Positions 1 through 6,164 of a stretch of DNA of 27,860 nucleotides are shown here, piece after piece. The notes under the pieces were generated by a model that had not been told where the DNA came from, did not search any database, and was given only the letters and a program-made list of their open reading frames with translations. The stretch comes from a virus: the IMG/VR virus record IMGVR_UViG_3300009593_000095, positions 1 through 27,860 of that record; one strand, written 5' to 3'. How positions within the stretch are numbered: position 1 is the stretch's first letter; each line of letters begins with the position of its first letter. The position numbers were made by a program, and so were the translations under genes.

Positions 1-588
1 AATAGTTGGATAAACGGAAGCAAAGAAATCATCAGCAATGTGATTCGGGATGAATGCGAACTCATCCAAAAATATGACATTATAAGATCCACCACGAACA
101 GCAGAGGAAGAAGTAGAGTTTGCTGATATTTTAGATCCATTTTCTAATTCCAAAGAACCTTTATTCCAAGATATTATACCTTGTTGCATCCATCTAGGCA
201 AATTTTCATATGCAAGTTGTAATCTGCCAAGTAAATCTCTAGCCGTGGACGCTTTGTTCGCCAGAACAGCAATATTGACATTATCGTTGAAAACCGCATA
301 GTGTAGAAGATATGATATACATGTAGTAGATTTACCTGTCTGCCGAGGCATCTTACAGATATTAAATCTATTCTCGTGGAATCTTTTAATTAACTTCTCT
401 TGGAAGTCGTACATATTAAAGGGGACCAATCCCTCATCAAGAGAAACGATCCTGATATACTTCCTTGCGAAATATACAGGATCATCTTTACACTTTAAAA
501 ACTCAAGAATATTATCCTGAGAAAATTCTATAGGCGTATTCGCCTTCTTCAGGTTGGGATTACCTAAGTATACCTCTTGTTGATTCAT
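1..588 (-). CDS. 17: Terminase large subunit gp17 (N-terminal part, cut by window edge)
   Basis: This is the ATPase/nuclease motor that packages DNA into the prohead through the portal. Only the first 196 codons are present; the reading frame is still open at base 1, so the nuclease domain lies outside. Residues 81-89 (PRQTGKSTT) are the Walker A loop, matching SRQLGKTT of T4 gp17. Residues 171-176 (VIFLDE) are Walker B with the catalytic acid E176, followed by FAFIPN as in T4. Residues 7-17 (YLGNPNLKKAN) match T4 YMGLPNLKRAN, which lies near residue 90 in T4, so the first ~80 residues of T4 gp17 are absent here; as I recall this is usual in cyanophage relatives. The start is supported by that conserved block beginning six residues downstream. 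It sits 15 bases after the preceding gene, and no Shine-Dalgarno sequence is visible. Confidence 0.96.
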   Translation of the reverse strand, partial: MNQQEVYLGNPNLKKANTPIEFSQDNILEFLKCKDDPVYFARKYIRIVSLDEGLVPFNMYDFQEKLIKRFHENRFNICKMPRQTGKSTTCISYLLHYAVFNDNVNIAVLANKASTARDLLGRLQLAYENLPRWMQQGIISWNKGSLELENGSKISANSTSSSAVRGGSYNVIFLDEFAFIPNHIADDFFASVYPTI

Positions 589-603
589 AATAAAAAGAAA
601 CTA

Positions 604-852
604 TTAGTTTGCGTAGGCAACTTTTGCAGCTAAAATATTTGCTCCACCTTCTAATGTATCAGTAGGATCCTTTTCTACAAAAGCAGATTCATTTCCTGCC
701 ATAGTAAAACTACCAAGAACGCTACCACCAGAATCTTTTCTTATGACTTGATCAGCTGAACCTTGATTATTCAAAAGCTTAACTACAGTAGCAGTACCTA
801 CATTCGTAGCAGATCCAAGGTTAGTTTCAGCAGCTAAAACTTTAATTAACAT
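604..852 (-). CDS. Small hypothetical virion-type protein, 82 aa
   Basis: I do not recognise a named family with certainty. The sequence is a small, soluble, Gly/Ala/Thr-rich protein beginning MLIKVLAAETNLGSATNVG and containing a KDPTDTLEG segment near its C-terminal end. It has no signal peptide, membrane segment or cysteine. The composition (short beta-type segments broken by Gly, Asn and Ser) resembles small structural or decoration proteins of marine T4-like phages. This is an impression from memory, not a domain match. It has its own late-promoter-like octamer 25 bases upstream and an AAGGA-type ribosome site, and it is followed closely by gp17. That points to late expression, probably at higher level than the genes before it. 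A minor capsid, tail or packaging accessory role is inference. Confidence 0.75.
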   Translation of the reverse strand: MLIKVLAAETNLGSATNVGTATVVKLLNNQGSADQVIRKDSGGSVLGSFTMAGNESAFVEKDPTDTLEGGANILAAKVAYAN

Positions 853-877
853 GATACTTTTTTGTCCTTTATTTAAT

Positions 878-885
878 TATTTATG
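878..885 (-). promoter_or_regulatory. Probable T4-type late promoter (CATAAATA)
   Basis: On the minus strand this octamer reads CATAAATA, one base from the T4 late -10 consensus TATAAATA. It lies in the largest intergenic gap of the window (853-915), 25 bases before the ATG of the 82-residue gene. The leader contains AAAGGAC as a plausible ribosome site. Placement and spacing resemble the other two octamers in the window. Late promoters of this type are recognised by the phage gp55 sigma factor with gp33 and the sliding clamp in T4. Confidence 0.6.
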
Positions 886-915
886 CCAAAGTTCATTTGT
901 TTTTAATATTTTCAT

Positions 916-2379
916 TTAACCTACCTTTGTTTTTTTATCCTTTTTCACCAATAATCTATTTTGAGAAGGTGTAAGAGGAACTTCTTTTATTCCTCCTGGT
1001 ATGGATTTGATAGAATCAGGTAAACCAAATTTATTTCTAGATCCACTTGGATTTATAATTGTACCACCTTTATAACCACCAAATGCCTCAGTTACTTTTG
1101 GTGCAATAACATTACCATATCTATCCTTCCATGTAGTATTCTTTCCTACCCATTTTGTTTTTCCTGTTGGTCTATTACCACTAATCTTATTTTTAACTCT
1201 TGCATCTCTTCTTTCACGTCTTCCTTCCTTACTACTTAAAGCATCATTTCTCTGATTCCTTAATTCTCTCTTAGTAGGTTGTTCAGTTTTACTATCATTG
1301 GTTATAGGTGCTGCAGGTGTAACTTTACTTGGAGATTTGCTAGTAAGTTTACTACCAGCAACTATACCTGCAGTAACAGCAGCTGCACCGCCTCCCATTT
1401 TACCTGTAACACCAGTTATCTTATCACCAATAGAAGAAGGTGTAATATTCTTCATGGGTTTAATTTTGGTTGATGGGTTGGTAGCAGCACCACCCAATAC
1501 ATCTACATCCTTTGCAGTTTGTACAACTTCTGCCTTTCTAGAATTATTAATTCTAGTTAATTTTTCTTTAGTTCTATTTGCTAGATTACCAGTAGAATCT
1601 TTAACATTCTTCATAAAACCCTTAAAGGATTTTAATAGACCACCACCTTTACTTGATGCATTAGTACTTGGACTTTTAATTATTGATACACCATCAGGAT
1701 TTCTTAATTTTTTAGCAGTAGAGAGAATATCTTTCGTTAGTTTAGTATCTTTTGCACCACGATTAACAACACTTCTTACACCTTTACCTAAATCATATGC
1801 ACCTTTAACACCTCTAGTTGATAGATTCCATGCACCTTTAAAAGCACCAGTTACAATTGGAGCAAGTGGTATTTTTGGCAATTCTTCTGTCAATATAGTA
1901 ACAATATCCTCATCATTATATCCTTCAGAGATTAAAGATTCAACTGCCATTTCCAATTGCCAGTTAGAAGCACCTTTAATTGGTTCTGGTTTAATTATAT
2001 CTACCGTCTCTACTTCTGTAAAATTTAATCCGTCAGCAACATTCTGAACACTTATACCACCTTCTACATGTTCTAATTTTACACCAGTTGCTTTTTCAAT
2101 ATCAGATTTTCTCTTATCTCCACCTATCTTCATATTCTTTCTTGCATCATCAAGTGCTGCATCACCCTTCTTCTTTATCCACTTACCAGCTTTATTAGCA
2201 GCCCAAACACCAGCACCAACCTTAATTAACTTACTGGCAAGACCTTCATCAAGATCGTGACAATTACCACCACATTTTACACATGGATCTTCTCCACAGT
2301 TACAATCACAATTAGATTCTTCTATTAATTCAGATCTCCAATCGTTTAGAGGTTTCTGTTTAACTCTTATATTATTCAT
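916..2379 (-). CDS. Lys/Gly-rich protein with N-terminal cysteine cluster, 487 aa, unknown function
   Basis: No family was recognised. Three parts can be seen. Residues 1-23 contain NDWRSELIEE. Residues 24-41 hold six cysteines (24, 26, 28, 33, 36, 40) plus His41, arranged CxCxC-x4-C-x2-C-x3-CH, which looks like a metal-binding knuckle. There are no other cysteines in the protein. The rest is basic and rich in Lys, Gly, Ser and Thr, with two short acidic helical segments (about 140-170, containing EMAVESLISEGYNDED) and a small hydrophobic Gly/Ala stretch (GGGAAAVTAGIVAG) in the second half. It is probably largely disordered. It lies 8 bases after gp16 and before gp17, two genes that touch in T4, which suggests a packaging or head-interior role. 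LIE at residues 18-20 fits the L/I-x-E rule of T4-type prohead proteases, so an N-terminal propeptide is possible. The functional ideas are inference. Confidence 0.85.
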   Translation of the reverse strand: MNNIRVKQKPLNDWRSELIEESNCDCNCGEDPCVKCGGNCHDLDEGLASKLIKVGAGVWAANKAGKWIKKKGDAALDDARKNMKIGGDKRKSDIEKATGVKLEHVEGGISVQNVADGLNFTEVETVDIIKPEPIKGASNWQLEMAVESLISEGYNDEDIVTILTEELPKIPLAPIVTGAFKGAWNLSTRGVKGAYDLGKGVRSVVNRGAKDTKLTKDILSTAKKLRNPDGVSIIKSPSTNASSKGGGLLKSFKGFMKNVKDSTGNLANRTKEKLTRINNSRKAEVVQTAKDVDVLGGAATNPSTKIKPMKNITPSSIGDKITGVTGKMGGGAAAVTAGIVAGSKLTSKSPSKVTPAAPITNDSKTEQPTKRELRNQRNDALSSKEGRRERRDARVKNKISGNRPTGKTKWVGKNTTWKDRYGNVIAPKVTEAFGGYKGGTIINPSGSRNKFGLPDSIKSIPGGIKEVPLTPSQNRLLVKKDKKTKVG

Positions 2380-2387
2380 GGAACGGA

Positions 2388-2819
2388 TTAATCGTCTTTA
2401 TTATTTAGAATACCTTCCTTTAGCATTTTTGATAATTCACTTGTAGAACCAACAAATAATGCGTTATTTGTAACAGTATTTGGACCTTTAGGTTTATCTT
2501 CATCCAAATCTTTCATTTTCTTCTGAAGATCTGCTAACTTATCTGTAATATCTGCAGTTGACTTTAATACTTGACCAGCAACTTCATATGCTCTAGGACT
2601 TGCACTTTCACCTGCAAGTTCCATAACTCCATTTAAAGTTTCCTGTCCCTTCTCTATTAATGAATATAACTGTGCTCTTGCATACTTATAATCCTTATCA
2701 GCATCATCAGCGATATCAGTTACAGCATCCTTTCTTCGGATACCAACAGGTTCATTAACTTGCTGAACTTCTATTTCGGTGTTGAATGTATCATTCAAAT
2801 TGTCATAATTATCTTTCAT
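2388..2819 (-). CDS. 16: Terminase small subunit gp16
   Basis: The small terminase recognises concatemeric phage DNA and stimulates the ATPase of gp17 at the start of packaging. At 143 residues it is slightly shorter than T4 gp16 (164). The family pattern is visible: GIRRKDAV near residue 27, matching the T4 GVVRRNMH region, then a long helical core. ESASPRAYEVAGQVLKS matches T4 NADSPRHMEVFATLMG, TDKLADLQKKMKDL matches the second core helix, and the C-terminal NNALFVGSTSELSKML matches T4 NATVFMGSPTELMDEI. No DNA-binding domain beyond this helical core is evident. It starts 3 bases after the gp15 stop and is followed 8 bases later by the cysteine-cluster gene. In T4 gene 16 runs directly into gene 17, so two extra genes separate the terminase subunits here. 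Confidence 0.95.
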   Translation of the reverse strand: MKDNYDNLNDTFNTEIEVQQVNEPVGIRRKDAVTDIADDADKDYKYARAQLYSLIEKGQETLNGVMELAGESASPRAYEVAGQVLKSTADITDKLADLQKKMKDLDEDKPKGPNTVTNNALFVGSTSELSKMLKEGILNNKDD

Positions 2820-2822
2820 GAT

Positions 2823-3665
2823 TTAAAGATCTACTTTTCTAGTTGGGCTGTAATCCTTTCCATCACCGTAGAAAGTACGTTCTTCAGTAAATCCAAAATC
2901 ATCACCTGGTGGAATTAATGGATCATCATACTGATCAATCACAGTATCTTCATTATAATCTTTCTTCGCTGCTGCTTTTACACTATACCTTTGCATACGT
3001 TTTGCTGTTTGTGTATTACTATCAGAGTAGTAATCAACCTGAACCTTACGAATGAGACCCTCTGTAGAATCTGCAATAGGTCCAAACATATAAGTCTTAG
3101 CAGTAAAGTTTAATGTGTATATTAATGCTCTTCTGGTTTCAAAATTACCTTCATAATCATCTGAAAAAGTAATACTATCAAGAACCATTGGAACATCTCT
3201 TTTTTCACCTATTTGTTTAACCAAATCAATAGTTAAAGTAAAACCTGGTTGAAAGAATGGTAAAATCTGTTCCAGGATCTGCATAGAATCATCTTGGAGT
3301 TTTGTTAAAATATTTAACTCAAATCCCAAATTATATGGAACTGGCATGAAAACTTTTTTTAACTTAGTACCTTCCTGTGCTGTAAAAGTTTGAGAAATAC
3401 CCGATTTTCTAGATGGATCATACTGAATATTATTAACTTCAAATGACATTCTAGGTAATGAAATTTGAACAGCCTTGTTTAAATCTGGTTGTTGCTGAAT
3501 TCTTGCTAAAAATTTCTGCTTAGGACCATATGAAATAGGTACTTTAATATCGCTAATATCTTTTCCTGTACCATCTTGATGTCTAACATGAACCTCATTA
3601 AAAAGAGTTCCAAAAGAGATAACAGTTTTTCTTATTATTTCGTGATAAAAATAGGTTCCTAACAT
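2823..3665 (-). CDS. 15: Tail completion / sheath stabiliser gp15
   Basis: gp15 forms the hexameric ring that caps the tail tube and contracted sheath and joins the tail to the head neck. Its 280 residues are close to T4 gp15 (272). Matches to T4 seen by eye: YFYHEIIRKTVISFGTLF at the N-terminus (T4 YFYNSSFRRYATLMGDLF); DIKVPISYGPKQKFLARI; the LPRMSFEVNNIQYDPSRK block; QILEQILPFFQPGF (T4 QIVEQILPYFQPHF); a central RRALIYTLNFTAKTYMFGP; and DSTEGLIRKVQVDYY (T4 DAEGLIRTTYTDFH). The C-terminal ~50 residues, acidic and proline-containing, are variable in this family. The start codon overlaps the gp14 stop by one base (TAATG), implying coupled translation. Confidence 0.95.
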   Translation of the reverse strand: MLGTYFYHEIIRKTVISFGTLFNEVHVRHQDGTGKDISDIKVPISYGPKQKFLARIQQQPDLNKAVQISLPRMSFEVNNIQYDPSRKSGISQTFTAQEGTKLKKVFMPVPYNLGFELNILTKLQDDSMQILEQILPFFQPGFTLTIDLVKQIGEKRDVPMVLDSITFSDDYEGNFETRRALIYTLNFTAKTYMFGPIADSTEGLIRKVQVDYYSDSNTQTAKRMQRYSVKAAAKKDYNEDTVIDQYDDPLIPPGDDFGFTEERTFYGDGKDYSPTRKVDL

Positions 3666-5077
3666 TAAAAATTACCAAAAGGATTTGATTCAGTGAAGTC
3701 TAAGATTTGATCTGCGTTAAATTCAAATTCATCTCCATCATTATATTTATCATTAGCATCATCAGAATTATATGAAGCAAGTGAAAATTCTGCGCCAGAA
3801 GTTTTTCCTTTAATAACCTCACCAACATAGAATCCAGTTAAAGTTCCACCAATACCAACATTACTTACCTGTAATATATTAGTATCAGCATCCCAAGATT
3901 TGACTCTTGCTTGTACAAATGATCTGGATCCTTCTATAATTTCATTAAAGATAAATGTACCAATACCTGACAAAGAAGGAGGACCAGCAACAACTACATT
4001 TGGTGTTGCAGTATATCCACGACCTGGATCGCCAATATAAACTGATTTAAGAACTTGATCTGACCCTGCCATACCTATAGATGCTATTCCAACAGCAGTT
4101 GTTCCAGCACCAGGTTGAGTAACCGCTATTGAAGGTTCTGTTCCATATCCAACACCACCATCAACAACGTTAAAGTTAACAACACCTTGATAAACAGTTT
4201 CGATAGAACAAGTTGCAGCAGCACCAACTCCTCCACCACCAGAAATTGTGATAGTTGGTGGAGTGTTGTAACCACCACCAGCACTAGTCAATAAGATCTT
4301 CTCAATAGAAGTAACGTTTGCTCTAGTTGTTAGAATACCAACTGCTCTTGCTGGCTGATTTGATGGAGAATCTGAGAATGTTATTGTTGGTTGTGAAGTA
4401 AATCCAGAACCATCATTATTAAGGAAGATTTCTCTAACATATCCAATACCAATAGATGCTGCTACTTCAGCAGTCCTTCCTACACCAACTAAAGTTAATG
4501 TGGAAATATAACCATCATCTTGAACCTGAGTATCGATAACACCGATAGAAGTATCAATAATTTCATCCTCATATTCAAAGAGTTCACATTTAAGTTGATA
4601 AACGTAGTTTTTACCTAACTGATAAAATGGATCTTCATGTTCTACAAACTTAACTTCAAATAATCTCTCACCCAAAGGAAAATATACTAAATCACCTTCT
4701 CTAGGTCTAGTAGCAAGTATAATCTCTTCATTACCACCAGGACCATCATCTAAACCTGCCATAAAAGGTGCTATGAAATCTTCAAATCTTTCTTTTGAAA
4801 CTGTAAGAGTAACTTCATCTCTTATACTCATTCCAAATTTAGTTAATACATCACCTTGTCCACCATACCCTTCATAGGTATTGACATATGCTTCTATAGC
4901 AAAATTATCATCAAACTTAGAAGATTGAACTTCCTCTATAATAGATTTTGTATTTACATACTTTCTTGGAATATAAGTTACTTCTACACCGTAAATCTTT
5001 AGATGTTCATTTATAAGATCTTGAGTTAATCTCTGCTCAGAAGAAGAACCTTGTAAAAAATATGAATTTAATGCCAT
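3665..5077 (-). CDS. 14: Neck protein gp14 with a large beta-repeat insertion
   Basis: gp14 and gp13 build the head-completion collar that seals the filled head and receives the tail. The first 175 residues match T4 gp14 closely: GVEVTYIPRKYVNTK (T4 GVECYYVPREYVSPD), YVNTYEGYGG, TKFGMSIRDEVTLTV (T4 SNFGMQVQDEVTLSI) and EGDLVYFPLGERLFEVKF followed by DPFYQLGK (T4 EGDLIYFPMDNSLFEI and DPFYQLGQ). The C-terminus NPFGNF corresponds to T4 SPFDNDF. The protein is 470 residues against 256 in T4; most of the extra length lies at about residues 185-440. That segment begins with four units of a Gly-rich beta repeat, described separately, and ends with an acidic linker. The gene begins 6 bases after gp13 and overlaps gp15 by one base. 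Confidence 0.95.
   Translation of the reverse strand: MALNSYFLQGSSSEQRLTQDLINEHLKIYGVEVTYIPRKYVNTKSIIEEVQSSKFDDNFAIEAYVNTYEGYGGQGDVLTKFGMSIRDEVTLTVSKERFEDFIAPFMAGLDDGPGGNEEIILATRPREGDLVYFPLGERLFEVKFVEHEDPFYQLGKNYVYQLKCELFEYEDEIIDTSIGVIDTQVQDDGYISTLTLVGVGRTAEVAASIGIGYVREIFLNNDGSGFTSQPTITFSDSPSNQPARAVGILTTRANVTSIEKILLTSAGGGYNTPPTITISGGGGVGAAATCSIETVYQGVVNFNVVDGGVGYGTEPSIAVTQPGAGTTAVGIASIGMAGSDQVLKSVYIGDPGRGYTATPNVVVAGPPSLSGIGTFIFNEIIEGSRSFVQARVKSWDADTNILQVSNVGIGGTLTGFYVGEVIKGKTSGAEFSLASYNSDDANDKYNDGDEFEFNADQILDFTESNPFGNF
3953..4525 (-). repeat. Four-unit GGxGYxxxP beta-repeat inserted in gp14
   Basis: Codons ~185-375 of gp14 encode four related units. Each has a short beta strand ending in I/V, a Gly-rich turn with an aromatic, then PTI-type strands: GSGFTSQPTITFS (residues 223-235), GGGYNTPPTITISGGGG (267-283), GGVGYGTEPSIAVTQPG (307-323) and GRGYTATPNVVVAGPP (352-367). 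Spacing is about 40-45 residues. The same motif style occurs in gp8 and in the giant protein of this window. T4 gp14 has no equivalent, so this is an inserted, probably surface-exposed module. Confidence 0.8.
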
Positions 5078-5083
5078 GTTACA

Positions 5084-5929
5084 TTAACCCACAAAATCAT
5101 AAGGAGGCAGTTCATATTCTGATGCCATCCTTGCCCTTAGACCTTCTATTTCTCTTTCAGCATCATCAAAAATCTCTCTACCATTAAGTTCTATACCACC
5201 TGGTAACTTAACTCCACGGAATTTGATTAAATTCTGTCCCCACTGTCTCTTTATGAGAGCCGTGAGATACTGTTTTAAGAATACATCATTATAAACTTGA
5301 GTAAATGATGTTGGATCTAATGCTCTGTAACAATCAAGAACTAAGAAATTATCAAGTGATTCTGCACCCCAATCTATATCCAAATATAATCTATCTTGTC
5401 TCTTATTAAATCTTACCTGCTTATCAGTTGTTAATAGGAAATCAATATCTTCAAGATATGATTTAACCATAGCATACTGAAGTAATTCAACTGAATTAAA
5501 ATTATAAAGATCATTCAAAAATAACTGATATTTAATACTAAACATGCCACCTGATATGGTGCTAGTATCAAATTTAAAAATCTTTTCTATACCAACTACA
5601 GAATCTGGAACCTGTATGAAATTAGAAGTCTCATACCAACTACTTGTTGTAGTTCCGTAACCTGCTATATTTGTGGATGTTGCTGTTGTAGTTACAATAC
5701 CAACTCCATCAATATCCTTTGCTCTACCCCTATCAAGATCCTCTTGAGTGATCTTATACTTAAGAAACATCCTCTCAACACCATCAAAATGACGTTCGTT
5801 GAAAAGTTGAATAGCATCATCAACTGCATCATCTATTTGATCGTCATCAATATTAATTTCTAATACAGGAGCACCCAGCTTCCGTAAGCAGTAATCTATT
5901 AATTGTTGTCTACTTGCTGGTTTTGCCAT
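5084..5929 (-). CDS. 13: Neck protein gp13 (head completion)
   Basis: gp13 works with gp14 to complete the filled head before tail joining. Its 281 residues compare with 309 in T4. The N-terminus is diagnostic: LIDYCLRKLGAPVLEINIDD followed by QIDDAVDDAIQLFNERHFDG matches T4 [20 protein letters not shown] and [20 protein letters not shown]. Later segments also fit the family: VPDSVVGIEKIFKFDTS, YDIDWGAESLDN-type residues near the middle, and an RQWGQNLIKFRGVKLPGGI segment followed by LNGREIFDDAEREI near the C-terminus. A GAGG-type ribosome site lies immediately before the ATG (AGAGGAAATG), with unusually short spacing. It begins 5 bases after the coiled-coil gene and is followed 6 bases later by gp14. 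Confidence 0.95.
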   Translation of the reverse strand: MAKPASRQQLIDYCLRKLGAPVLEINIDDDQIDDAVDDAIQLFNERHFDGVERMFLKYKITQEDLDRGRAKDIDGVGIVTTTATSTNIAGYGTTTSSWYETSNFIQVPDSVVGIEKIFKFDTSTISGGMFSIKYQLFLNDLYNFNSVELLQYAMVKSYLEDIDFLLTTDKQVRFNKRQDRLYLDIDWGAESLDNFLVLDCYRALDPTSFTQVYNDVFLKQYLTALIKRQWGQNLIKFRGVKLPGGIELNGREIFDDAEREIEGLRARMASEYELPPYDFVG

Positions 5930-5934
5930 TTCCT

Positions 5935-6153
5935 CTAAGTATCAGTTTTCTTGGTCTTTTTCAATTTTTGAATTTCTTCTTGTAAAGTAACTATTTCCTG
6001 TTGAAGGAGTTTTGTTTCTTCTTCAAAATCATTTTTTATTGTTTGTAATTTTGCTTCCAAAAGTACATTTTGATTTAATGATTGTGCCAATTTATTATTA
6101 TATAAACTGACAAGAACATTAACATCAACGTCACCATTATTTTGTTGTTGCAT
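5935..6153 (-). CDS. Small coiled-coil protein, 72 aa
   Basis: The family is not recognised. Residues ~15-65 form one long predicted helix with heptad-spaced Leu/Ile/Val (LVSLYNNKLAQSLNQNVLLE, then LLQQEIVTLQEEIQKLK). It is flanked by a Gln/Asn-rich N-terminus (MQQQNNGDVDVN) and a Lys/Thr tail. It has no Cys and no membrane segment. The gene lies between the fibre-like protein and gp13, where T4 carries wac (fibritin), itself a trimeric coiled coil of the neck. A structural or chaperone-like oligomerising role at neck or fibre is possible, but that rests on position and coiled-coil character only. It is tightly packed, with 11 bases before and 5 bases after. Confidence 0.75.
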   Translation of the reverse strand: MQQQNNGDVDVNVLVSLYNNKLAQSLNQNVLLEAKLQTIKNDFEEETKLLQQEIVTLQEEIQKLKKTKKTDT

Positions 6154-6164
6154 GATCTATTAGG

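Noticed and set aside
877-915. A 12-codon minus-strand frame (MKILKTNELWHK) filling the gap after the 487-residue gene's promoter-side neighbour
   Set aside because: It is very short, has no ribosome site, and its stop overlaps the late-promoter octamer. It is more likely leader or spacer sequence than a peptide gene.
853-915. Possible rho-independent terminator in the largest gap
   Set aside because: T-rich runs are present, but I find no GC-containing hairpin on either strand here or in the 18200-18247 gap.
1298-2047. A 249-codon plus-strand reading frame opposite the cysteine-cluster gene
   Set aside because: It is exactly antisense to a gene in a block where all neighbours are minus-strand. 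Its composition (runs of Leu, Pro, Ala and Ser) is what the complement of Lys/Gly/Thr-rich codons gives, and it has no ribosome site or family resemblance.
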